Both the position numbers and the translations under genes were made by a program. The notes below the pieces were generated by a model that was not told the DNA's origin, ran no database searches, and was given only the letters and a program-made list of their open reading frames with translations. A stretch of 13,948 bases of DNA from Nitrospiraceae bacterium (GTDB taxonomy: Bacteria > Nitrospirota > Nitrospiria > Nitrospirales > Nitrospiraceae), in assembly GCA_014534095.1 (NCBI GenBank), contig JACVSD010000041.1, forward strand, positions 1-13,948, read 5' to 3'. Positions 1 to 6,245 of this stretch are shown here, piece after piece (position 1 is the stretch's first letter; each line of letters begins with the position of its first letter).

Positions 1-87
1 ATTGGGCGCGGCTATGACGTGGAGCATTGCCGTCACAGCTTGCTGGCCTGTCTTGAAGACGCCAGCATGAAGCCAGCTATGAATTGA
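1..87 (+). CDS. 3' end of an unidentified plus-strand gene (partial)
   Basis: Frame 1 is open from the first base of the window to a TGA at 85-87, giving 28 visible residues that begin IGRGYDVEHC and end SMKPAMN. The start lies outside the window. Codon use is ordinary for the window, and the other forward frames close earlier. The tail would overlap the 3' end of the minus-strand PAP2 gene by 11 bp, a convergent arrangement also seen at tatD/yacP in this window. The fragment is too short to name a family or function. It could be a chance open frame; only sequence to the left would settle this. Confidence 0.4.
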   Translation: MGRGYDVEHCRHSLLACLEDASMKPAMN

Positions 88-682
88 GGGGCGCTCCACG
101 TTCGGCCGCGCCGGCTGCCGACCTAAAACCGGACCAACGGGTGAGCATCCACGCCACGCCCGCTCCGCAGACACCACCGACCAGCCAGCCGCCGACTACA
201 TCGGTCACATAATGGGCCCCGACATAGACCCGTGCAAATCCGACCAATGCCACGAGAGGCCAGGAGATCCATCCGGTCCATGGATAGAGTACTTGTAGAA
301 AGGCCGCGGCTGCCGCCGTGTTGACACTATGGTTGGAAGGAAAACTGTACAGCCCTCCGCAGCCGCCCGGCTCGATTCTCACCGTATCGGGCAACGCCCG
401 GCAGGGCCTGATTCGCGCAAAGAGCCATTTCAATTGCCCGCCGAGAAAGTCGGAGAGCCCGACGGCCGCCGCCAGCATAGGGCCGCCTAAGAGGGCTTCC
501 CTGCGGTTCGCCCAGAGCCAGTAGCCAATCGCCAGTCCGGCGGGTAGGTACAGCGTACTTCGGGATCCGAGGAGCAGGAAGAACTGATCCACCCGAGGAG
601 AATGACCGGCCAGACCGTTGATCGCGCGAAACCACGTTTCGTCCCAGTTCATGGCAGGCGACGATACGGGCTGATCCATCAT
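77..682 (-). CDS. PAP2-family membrane phosphatase
   Basis: The 201-aa protein carries the full phosphatidic-acid-phosphatase type 2 signature. Motif 1 is K85-x6-R92-P93, motif 2 is P115-S116-N117-H118, and motif 3 is R151-x5-H157-x3-D161. H118 would form the phospho-intermediate and H157 with D161 would assist. Several hydrophobic stretches (about 33-56, 66-83, 122-136, 140-158 and 163-180) make it an integral membrane protein with the active site expected on the periplasmic side. Family members dephosphorylate undecaprenyl pyrophosphate, phosphatidylglycerophosphate or phosphatidic acid; the substrate cannot be told from sequence. Motif 2 has Asn where the textbook form has Gly (PSGH), a tolerated variant. 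The start is ambiguous (ATGATG) and no clear ribosome binding site is visible. It lies 118 bp downstream of the TonB-like gene on the same strand but has no evident functional link to it. Confidence 0.88.
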   Translation of the reverse strand: MMDQPVSSPAMNWDETWFRAINGLAGHSPRVDQFFLLLGSRSTLYLPAGLAIGYWLWANRREALLGGPMLAAAVGLSDFLGGQLKWLFARIRPCRALPDTVRIEPGGCGGLYSFPSNHSVNTAAAAAFLQVLYPWTGWISWPLVALVGFARVYVGAHYVTDVVGGWLVGGVCGAGVAWMLTRWSGFRSAAGAAERGAPLNS

Positions 683-709
683 TCGTCAACCAGTAACCTG
701 AAAAGGAAG

Positions 710-773
710 TGGTCTCGCCTGGTCTATCTCGTCCAGAAAGCCGAAGAGTAGACAGCGCAGACAAACGAGACCA
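710..773. repeat. Interrupted inverted repeat downstream of the TonB-like gene
   Basis: TGGTCTCG at 710-717 is matched perfectly by CGAGACCA at 766-773. An inner pair, GTCTA at 722-726 and TAGAC at 749-753, could extend the structure. It sits in the 118-bp gap between the TonB-like stop and the PAP2 start on the minus strand. No T-run follows on either strand, so it does not look like a standard intrinsic terminator. It could be an mRNA 3' end structure or a chance repeat. Confidence 0.35.
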
Positions 774-800
774 GCTACGTGGTTTCATATCCGCATCAGA

Positions 801-1238
801 TCATCGCGTGCGGAAATGGATGCGAACGGTGAGTTCGCCGTCAACCGGATCGTCGCCTTTCATTTGGGGATCAAATGTCCACTTCTTCAAGGCCGCAATG
901 CCAGCCTGTGTGAGTTCCCGATGCCGACAAGGCTCGAGTACGACCACCGTCACCTTGGCGTCCCTGGAAATCAGCATGCGCGCCTTCATCCAGTCGTCCA
1001 GTTCTTTGCCGTCGAGTGAAGACGGAATGCCGGGCCAAGGCGTGGACTTGGGAACCGGGCCCTCTTGCTGATTCTTGTTCAGCGACAAGCCATGCACATG
1101 AACTTCGGGCAGCTCCAGAACATCCTCATGATGATCCGTTTCATGCGTCGCCTCATCACCGGCCGCCGCGAACGAGGACGCCGGCAAGAAAGGAAGGAGT
1201 GCAATAAAGATGAGCAAGCCATATTGCATGATGTACAT
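801..1238 (-). CDS. Small exported TonB C-terminal-domain-like protein with a His-rich segment
   Basis: From the ATG at 1238 the protein has 145 residues. A hydrophobic N-terminus (about 5-23) ends in ASSFAAAG, a good signal-peptidase I site. Residues 32-49 are rich in His (HETDHHEDV, then VHVHG) and could bind metal. Residues 88-145 match the TonB C-terminal fold: a helix AGIAALKKW, then TFDP, a PVDGE turn and a final strand VRIHF. In TonB this domain contacts the TonB box of outer-membrane receptors, and the receptor gene lies directly upstream. There is no proline-rich spanning linker, and the only hydrophobic segment looks cleavable, so ExbB/ExbD-driven energy transfer is doubtful; an adaptor or sensor role is an alternative. 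Starts at 1229 (ATG) or 1256 (GTG) are also possible; AAGGAG at 1243-1248 favours 1238 or 1229. Confidence 0.75.
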   Translation of the reverse strand: MYIMQYGLLIFIALLPFLPASSFAAAGDEATHETDHHEDVLELPEVHVHGLSLNKNQQEGPVPKSTPWPGIPSSLDGKELDDWMKARMLISRDAKVTVVVLEPCRHRELTQAGIAALKKWTFDPQMKGDDPVDGELTVRIHFRTR

Positions 1239-1239
1239 T

Positions 1240-1248
1240 CCTCTCCTT
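1240..1248 (-). promoter_or_regulatory. Ribosome binding site of the TonB-like gene
   Basis: On the minus strand AAGGAGAGG runs from 1248 to 1240. The AAGGAG core ends 4 nt before the ATG at 1238, and the GAGAGG part ends 10 nt before the ATG at 1229. It is strong, and it rules out the GTG at 1256, which lies upstream of it. The foldback element ends only 7 nt away, so a folded element could affect access to this site. Confidence 0.55.
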
Positions 1249-1255
1249 TTTCGCA

Positions 1256-1379
1256 CGGATGCTCAAACGGGCCATTCAACAAGGCCGCAGGCGACGGGCG
1301 AACCGCAGGCGTACCCTGTGGGGTACGTTGAGGATTCGACCGAGCCGAGAACGCCGTTGATGGCTTGTTTCAGCATCCG
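1256..1379. repeat. 124-bp foldback (palindromic) intergenic element, MITE/REP-like
   Basis: The ends are an imperfect terminal inverted repeat of about 24 bp. Reading inward, the left end is CGGATGCTcAAACggGCCAT and the right end, on the minus strand, is CGGATGCTgAAACaaGCCAT; both continue to CAAC. The centre is a perfect 7-bp hairpin, CGTACCC-TGTG-GGGTACG, at 1310-1327. The arms between ends and centre are also partly complementary, so the whole element could fold into one long hairpin. It begins 1 nt after the receptor stop codon and ends 7 nt before the ribosome binding site of the next gene. It holds no transposase. On the minus strand it encodes a 38-codon ORF (1263-1376), most likely a by-product. 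I recall similar elements repeated in Nitrospira genomes; this was not checked. Confidence 0.75.
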
Positions 1380-1380
1380 A

Positions 1381-3774
1381 TTAGAAAAACCATTGGGCGC
1401 GAAAAAAGAATGACCTCGGCATGCCTGCATGCGACACGCCGAGGCCGATACTGCCTTCGCCTTGATTGATGAAATATTTCTGATCCAAAAGATTAATCAC
1501 GTCGAACCCCAGAAGCAATTTCTGATGATTCCAGGGCAACGAAATGGTGTGGGTGATGGACGCGTTATAGACGGTATATGAGGGACTGTGCGACGAATTC
1601 GTCTTGGCCTCGTCGTCTGCGGAGGTTCTGAGACCGGACCCGAACAGCATTTGCCCGCTTAGGGTGGTGTGCTCCCTAAACCGATAGGCAAGCACCGCTG
1701 AACTGGTGACCATTTGCGTGTGGTCGCAGAACACCCCGCCTGGAGAGGTGATGTCACTGATTTCTTTCTGCTCCAGGAGGAAATGCCCCGACTGGAGCCC
1801 ATAGCCTTTGCACTGCCCCCAGGCCACATTTCCCCGTGCCGTCAGGGTGTCCGTCAATTGGACCTTCAGCGACCCGTCGATACCTCGCTGCCACCCTCGC
1901 TCAAACGCGAAATAGTTGAGCAACGGTGTCGTGCCGAATTGGCCGGCATCCGAAAGATAGTTGGCCAGCTTATAGTAACCCGTCAATTGCAAGGTCGCCC
2001 AACTGGACAACGCGTGGTAACTGCCTACCTCGAAGTAATGCGCGCGTTCCGCCCGCACCTGATTGTTGGTCGTGTTTTCCGGCTCGGCAGTCGTGCCTGC
2101 CACATTCAGCTTCGCAAATGAGATGGCCTCGAGATTTGGCGGCGTGAACATCCGCCCGTAAAACACATGGAAGACATTCGAGGGATTCGCTTTATACGTG
2201 ATGCCAATCCGTGGACTGATTTGTCCCTCGTCACGGAGGTACTGCACGGCATCGCCGCGAACACCAACATTGACTGTCCATTGATCGTTCGGACTCCACT
2301 GGTCTTGGATCCAAAATTCCTGCCGATAGCCGATCAGGCGGTTATCGGCACGGACATTCACGATGCTGGTCAGCGCATCATCAAACGCCGTGATCCGCGT
2401 CTTATTGACCGCCTGCGTGCGGTCGATCTGAAACCCCGTTTTGATGAGATGCTGGCGGCTGTGCACATAGGTATAGTCCAGTCGCACCCCGGCTGAGTAC
2501 GCCATTCGGTCCTGGTCGGCGGCCTGCGCGGCGTCGATTTCCGGAGAATAGGCCAGCACATTGAACGGATCGGTCCGGAAGATCGCCCGAGTATGGCGCA
2601 CATAGCCAGCAAGACTGAAGAACTGGTTCGAGGTCACATCGTGCCGCCAGACCATATGGCCATATTGATTGTGTTCCTTCTGGTTCTCGTCGATCGCCTG
2701 GGAGGGGACGGGCGAAAAATCGGGACGGGCGCCCTGTATGACGGGAAGGGCTTGACCGCTCGGGTCCAATTCTTGGCCCGGCTGCGTCGGAATCTGGTAC
2801 TTGGCCACGGAATTAAGGAACACCCAGGAGAAGGCGTTTCGATTATCGCGTTGGTAGTCGCCGCGGATAAACGTTTGGTTGCGCTCGCTCTGCCCGTGAA
2901 AAATCGAATGACCCAAGGTGGGGGGTTCGATGCCCCGATTCGTCGTAATGTAGCTGTTGAGCACATAGAAGCGGAACTTTTCGCCGATCGTGCCGCCATA
3001 TTCGAAGGACGGGCTGACCGTTTGATTGGATCCGCCGAACAGTTGGGCCGACCCGAAACCCGGCTTCGTCCCGCTCTTGGTCGTGACGTCGATGAGGGCC
3101 GCCGCCTTGTTCCCCACGTTCGCTTCCATTCCACCCAGCACGATATCCGCCCGTTCCCACGCGCGCGGTGAGATCACGTCGGAAAACGTGGACGATACCG
3201 TTTCGGGGATCGGCACGCCATCGATTCTGAGCTGCAGGTTGGCATGATCTTGCCGGATATGCACCTGTTTGAGGGAGCCGTAGACCGCGCTCGGAATGGT
3301 GAGCAGCACATCATGCAGCTCATTGTTATTCCCTCGCGGCAGGACCTCAATGTCCTTCCGGCTGACAGCGTAGGTTTCGCTCGACGCTCGGTACGGGATC
3401 GGCGGCAATGGCGCCACGACTTCCAGCGCGATTTCTTTTGTCAACGACAGCGTCAGGGTCACCGGCTTCGGCGGCTCAGAGCCCAACATCAGGACTATGT
3501 ATTCGCTCCGATAGGTCTCGCGCACGGCGCTGACCGAATAGGTGCCGTCCGTGGGCCCCGGAATCGCGAATTCCCCGGCCTCATTCGTCACCCCCGTAGC
3601 GACAATCGTTCCGTCCTGATCCTTCAATTCAACCGTCGCTTGAGGGACTCGTCGCAGATCTTGATTCTGAACCACCCCGGTGACCGTGTGGGGAACGCGT
3701 TCGGCATGAGCTGACGACGGCGGCCCCGAACATAGCGAGCCAACCAGGAACAATGACCACAGTATCCTTCGCAT
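1381..3774 (-). CDS. TonB-dependent outer-membrane receptor with N-terminal carboxypeptidase-regulatory-like domain
   Basis: The protein is 797 aa from the ATG at 3774, chosen because GGAGGAG lies 8 nt upstream and the signal peptide starts there; an in-frame start at 3795 adds 7 residues. A signal peptide (1-24, ending SAHA) is followed by a CarboxypepD_reg-like beta-sandwich (about 28-112). A possible TonB box, EIALEVVAP, follows at about 114-122. The plug domain (about 130-235) contains VLPRGNNNELHDVL, LQLRIDGVPIP and the ALIDVTTKSGTKPGFGSAQL stretch leading into the barrel. A 22-strand-type barrel fills the rest and ends in aromatic QWFF, as outer-membrane proteins do. Such receptors import metal chelates, cobalamin or glycans using TonB energy. 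The neighbouring His-rich proteins suggest a metal or metal complex, but the substrate is not readable from sequence. Confidence 0.9.
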   Translation of the reverse strand: MRRILWSLFLVGSLCSGPPSSAHAERVPHTVTGVVQNQDLRRVPQATVELKDQDGTIVATGVTNEAGEFAIPGPTDGTYSVSAVRETYRSEYIVLMLGSEPPKPVTLTLSLTKEIALEVVAPLPPIPYRASSETYAVSRKDIEVLPRGNNNELHDVLLTIPSAVYGSLKQVHIRQDHANLQLRIDGVPIPETVSSTFSDVISPRAWERADIVLGGMEANVGNKAAALIDVTTKSGTKPGFGSAQLFGGSNQTVSPSFEYGGTIGEKFRFYVLNSYITTNRGIEPPTLGHSIFHGQSERNQTFIRGDYQRDNRNAFSWVFLNSVAKYQIPTQPGQELDPSGQALPVIQGARPDFSPVPSQAIDENQKEHNQYGHMVWRHDVTSNQFFSLAGYVRHTRAIFRTDPFNVLAYSPEIDAAQAADQDRMAYSAGVRLDYTYVHSRQHLIKTGFQIDRTQAVNKTRITAFDDALTSIVNVRADNRLIGYRQEFWIQDQWSPNDQWTVNVGVRGDAVQYLRDEGQISPRIGITYKANPSNVFHVFYGRMFTPPNLEAISFAKLNVAGTTAEPENTTNNQVRAERAHYFEVGSYHALSSWATLQLTGYYKLANYLSDAGQFGTTPLLNYFAFERGWQRGIDGSLKVQLTDTLTARGNVAWGQCKGYGLQSGHFLLEQKEISDITSPGGVFCDHTQMVTSSAVLAYRFREHTTLSGQMLFGSGLRTSADDEAKTNSSHSPSYTVYNASITHTISLPWNHQKLLLGFDVINLLDQKYFINQGEGSIGLGVSHAGMPRSFFFRAQWFF

Positions 3775-3865
3775 CTCCTGTCTCCTCCCCAGCAAGCCAA
3801 TGGAGATGACGGATGGCGCACCCTGAAGACCTCAGAGGCCACCCGACATAACATGGTTACGTGTA

Positions 3866-4198
3866 CTAGAGAGCAGGAGGAGCGCGAGAAGGACCAACAA
3901 AGGAAAGACCGACAGAAAGCAGAACCGATTGTACCGGAGGCGCATGTGGCCGCACCAGTCCACCAGCCGACAGTGAGGGGGTCGCCACGTCTATCGATCC
4001 GGACGTATGGTGCTGCACCCATTGGCAGAGGTCCGTAGCCGAATGCTCGTGGCCGTCATGATCCGCCGCCGCCAGGGCATGGTGAATCTCAAGCGCCACG
4101 GCGAACGGCGCCATGACCAGCAACAGCAGGATGAGCCCCATTGCCACCGCAGGGAGCAGCCGGCGCCGGGATGCGAACACAGAGGACATCATGCTCAT
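3866..4198 (-). CDS. Small His-rich membrane or exported protein, DUF2946-like
   Basis: This 110-aa protein has a basic N-terminus (RRRLL) and a long hydrophobic segment (about 14-36) that acts as a signal or anchor. A His-rich patch follows (H39, H40, H47, H50, H52, H63, H64) with C58 in the motif DLCQW. The tail has another hydrophobic stretch (about 89-102) and ends RAPPAL. This plan, a short exported protein with His/Asp/Cys in the middle and an R-A-P-P tail, recalls DUF2946-type proteins found beside copper- and other metal-related TonB receptors. The resemblance is from memory. It is the first gene of the cassette, 91 bp before the receptor. A role in metal binding or sensing in the periplasm is inference. 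The start has no strong ribosome binding site. Confidence 0.65.
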   Translation of the reverse strand: MSMMSSVFASRRRLLPAVAMGLILLLLVMAPFAVALEIHHALAAADHDGHEHSATDLCQWVQHHTSGSIDVATPSLSAGGLVRPHAPPVQSVLLSVGLSFVGPSRAPPAL

Positions 4199-4208
4199 AA
4201 CGGGAGCC

Positions 4209-4238
4209 TGGTTAGCACAGCCCTCATGAAGGTGTCAA
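4209..4238 (-). promoter_or_regulatory. Candidate promoter for the receptor cassette
   Basis: On the minus strand a perfect TTGACA (4238-4233) is followed after 18 nt by TAACCA (4214-4209) preceded by TGC, a possible extended -10. The -10 match is poor. Initiation would fall only a few bases before the ATG at 4198, making a nearly leaderless mRNA, which would fit the absence of a clear ribosome binding site. Low certainty. Confidence 0.3.
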
Positions 4239-4255
4239 TTCGCAGGAAATAGGAG

Positions 4256-4264
4256 TGCTATACT
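4256..4264 (+). promoter_or_regulatory. Extended -10 promoter candidate for aroF
   Basis: TGCTATACT fits the extended -10 consensus TGnTATAAT with one mismatch. No convincing -35 lies upstream, as is usual for extended -10 promoters. Initiation near 4271 would leave a leader of about 100 nt before the aroF start. It lies only 17 bp from the opposing candidate promoter, so the two could interfere. Confidence 0.45.
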
Positions 4265-4286
4265 CGTTGGGGGGCAGTGTGTCTCT

Positions 4287-4312
4287 CTGGAGAAGCTTCC
4301 AGTAGACTTTTT
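4287..4312 (+). terminator. Weak hairpin plus T-run in the aroF leader (possible attenuator)
   Basis: CTGGA at 4287-4291 pairs with TCCAG at 4298-4302, followed 5 nt later by TTTTT at 4308-4312. The stem is short, and no leader peptide with its own stop precedes aroF. Transcription attenuation is possible but unproven. Confidence 0.25.
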
Positions 4313-4372
4313 CCCGAGGTTTCGCTATCTTTGCTCTCCCCCTGGCAGGGTTTCCGTGAAAGGACCATTCGT

Positions 4373-5431
4373 ATGAACAGACCGATCGACAACCAGCATG
4401 TCCTCGATATAAAGCCGCTTCCGTCGCCCCGCGCCATCAAAACGATGCTTCCCATCCCGGATCAGACGGCGGCCCTCGTCGTCGAAACTCGGAAAGCCAT
4501 CCGCGAAATTCTTCACGGACAAGACCGAGAACGGCTTCTCGTCATCGTCGGCCCCTGCTCGATCCATGATGCCGAGGCCGCCTATGAATATGCCGCCAAA
4601 CTAAAGACCGTCGCCGACTCTTTACGGGACCGGCTCCTGATCGTCATGCGGACCTACTTTGAAAAACCTCGAACGACCGTGGGTTGGAAAGGCCTCATCA
4701 ACGACCCGCACCTGGACGGCACCTGCGATATCGCAACCGGGATGGAACTCGCGAGGACGATCCTCTTAAAAATCAATCTGTCAGGCATGCCGTGCGGCAC
4801 CGAATTGCTGGACCCCATCAGCCCACAATACATCGCGGATCTCATCAGTTGGACGGCCATCGGTGCCCGCACGACCGAGAGTCAGACCCATCGGGAGATG
4901 GCCAGCGGTCTCTCCATGCCGGTCGGGTTTAAGAACGGCACGGAAGGCAGCTTGCAAGTGGCGGTGAATGCCATGACCGCTGCGCGGACGCCGCACCATT
5001 TTGTCGGGATCAACGCCGACGGTCTCACGTCTATCATCAAAACTATGGGGAACCCGGATCGCCATATCGTGTTGCGTGGCGGAGGCGGCAAAACGAACTA
5101 TGACGCGGAGCATGTGGCGCGGGCGGAAGCGGCCGTGTCCGGCGAAGGGATCGCTCGTCCGATCATGATCGACTGTTCACACGACAACTCGAGCAAGGAC
5201 CATCGACGCCAAGGCGTTGTTGCGCGGGAGGTCTTGCGTCAATTTCGGGACGGCAACCAATCCATCATGGGCCTGATGCTCGAAAGTAACCTGCATCCCG
5301 GCAAGCAAACCTGGAAGCAGGGCACCGCCTTGGCCCACGGCGTTTCCATCACCGATGCTTGTCTGGGTTGGGATGAAACTCAAGTGCTCCTCACTGAACT
5401 GGCTGAAGCGATTACTCCCCGTCCCGCCTAA
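4373..5431 (+). CDS. aroF: 3-deoxy-7-phosphoheptulonate (DAHP) synthase, class I, tyrosine-type
   Basis: This cytosolic enzyme condenses phosphoenolpyruvate with erythrose 4-phosphate, the first step of the shikimate pathway. The 352-aa length matches E. coli AroF/AroG/AroH. The metal ligands are present: C62 in GPCSIHD, H270 in DCSHDNSSKDH, E304 in LMLESN and D328 in SITDAC. The substrate-binding motifs KPRTTVGWKG and GARTTESQTHREMASGLS are also intact. The region around the feedback site reads ELLDPISPQY, GLSMPVGF and HHFVGIN. It matches the tyrosine-sensitive AroF more than AroG, with Gly where phenylalanine-sensitive enzymes have Ser. The start at 4373 has GAAAGGA 8 nt upstream and gives the family N-terminus; an in-frame GTG at 4277 would add 32 non-homologous residues. 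tatD follows after 34 bp. Confidence 0.95.
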   Translation: MNRPIDNQHVLDIKPLPSPRAIKTMLPIPDQTAALVVETRKAIREILHGQDRERLLVIVGPCSIHDAEAAYEYAAKLKTVADSLRDRLLIVMRTYFEKPRTTVGWKGLINDPHLDGTCDIATGMELARTILLKINLSGMPCGTELLDPISPQYIADLISWTAIGARTTESQTHREMASGLSMPVGFKNGTEGSLQVAVNAMTAARTPHHFVGINADGLTSIIKTMGNPDRHIVLRGGGGKTNYDAEHVARAEAAVSGEGIARPIMIDCSHDNSSKDHRRQGVVAREVLRQFRDGNQSIMGLMLESNLHPGKQTWKQGTALAHGVSITDACLGWDETQVLLTELAEAITPRPA

Positions 5432-5465
5432 GTCCCGATCTTCCGTCGCACGGCTGCTGTTTTTG

Positions 5466-6245
5466 ATGCTGATCGATACCCATACTCATCTCGACGATGC
5501 GCGATTCCATGATGACCGGGACGCCACTGTTGCGCGTGCGCGGGAAACCGGTGTGGAGCGCTTCATCACTATCGGGTGCGACCTCGAAACCAGCCGGTCA
5601 GCGGTCGCATTGGCGGATCAATACCCGTCCATCTATGCATCTATCGGCGTGCATCCGCATGAGGTCAAGCATATCGCTGACAGCTGGTATGACGAGTTCC
5701 GCAGCCTGGCGAAGCATAAGAAAGTGGTGGCGTACGGGGAAATCGGCTTGGACTACCATTACAACTATTCACCGCCGAACGAGCAGCGAGAGCGGTTCCG
5801 CGAGCAAGTACGACTCGCACGAGAACTACGGCTGCCCGTCATAATTCACACGCGCGAAGCGCAGGAGGATACGATTGCCATCCTGACAGAAGAGCGCGCG
5901 GAGGACATCAGCGGAGTGTTTCATTGTTTCTCAGGCGATGCCCGGCTCGCGCAAGAAGCCCTAGCGCTGGGGTTCTATGTGTCTTTTTCCGGCATCGTGA
6001 CATTTCAAAATGCGACGGGCCTGCGCGAGATCGCCAGGACCGTACCGCTCGACCGGCTCTTGATCGAAACGGACTGCCCCTATCTCGCGCCGGTTCCCCA
6101 CCGGGGAAAGCGCAATGAGCCTGCCTTCGTCGCCCACGTGGCCCGCCTGTTAGCCTCGCTTCGAACCGATGAACCCGACATGACGGTCGAACGGATGGCG
6201 CAGATCACAAGCGCCAACGCCAAACGGCTCTTCAAAATCGCTTAA
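5466..6245 (+). CDS. tatD: TatD-family metal-dependent hydrolase (DNase)
   Basis: The 259-aa protein is a TIM-barrel amidohydrolase-like nuclease of usual TatD length. The metal ligands are visible: H6 and H8 in DTHTHLD, E92 in GEIGLDYH, H128 in IIHTREA, H153 in FHCFSG and D203 in ETDCPYLAP. Characterised TatD proteins have 3'-5' exonuclease activity on DNA (and in part RNA) and act in the cytosol, for example in repair of oxidative damage. The ATG at 5466 was chosen because the family begins with this MLIDTHTH-type sequence, although no ribosome binding site is obvious. The open frame upstream lies inside aroF. Translational coupling to aroF 34 bp upstream is plausible. The 3' end overlaps the opposing yacP-like gene by 14 bp. 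Confidence 0.94.
   Translation: MLIDTHTHLDDARFHDDRDATVARARETGVERFITIGCDLETSRSAVALADQYPSIYASIGVHPHEVKHIADSWYDEFRSLAKHKKVVAYGEIGLDYHYNYSPPNEQRERFREQVRLARELRLPVIIHTREAQEDTIAILTEERAEDISGVFHCFSGDARLAQEALALGFYVSFSGIVTFQNATGLREIARTVPLDRLLIETDCPYLAPVPHRGKRNEPAFVAHVARLLASLRTDEPDMTVERMAQITSANAKRLFKIA

Noticed and set aside
327..788. Minus-strand 153-codon ORF overlapping PAP2
   Set aside because: Out-of-frame shadow of PAP2, which has complete catalytic motifs in its own frame.
1263..1376. 38-codon minus-strand ORF inside the foldback element (begins MLKQAINGVLGS)
   Set aside because: It follows from the palindromic element itself, has no ribosome binding site directly upstream because the receptor stop is there, and has no recognisable domain.
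2593..3171. Plus-strand 192-codon ORF
   Set aside because: Antisense shadow of the TonB receptor; Arg/Gly/Val-rich composition typical of a GC-rich opposite frame.
1387..3774. Lipoprotein signal in the receptor (LVGSLCSG)
   Set aside because: The residue before Cys is Leu, which does not fit a lipobox. The SAHA site a few residues later fits signal peptidase I.
4277..4372. 32-codon N-terminal extension of aroF or a leader peptide
   Set aside because: It is in frame with aroF without its own stop, so it is not a leader peptide. It has no family similarity, and a good ribosome binding site precedes the ATG at 4373.
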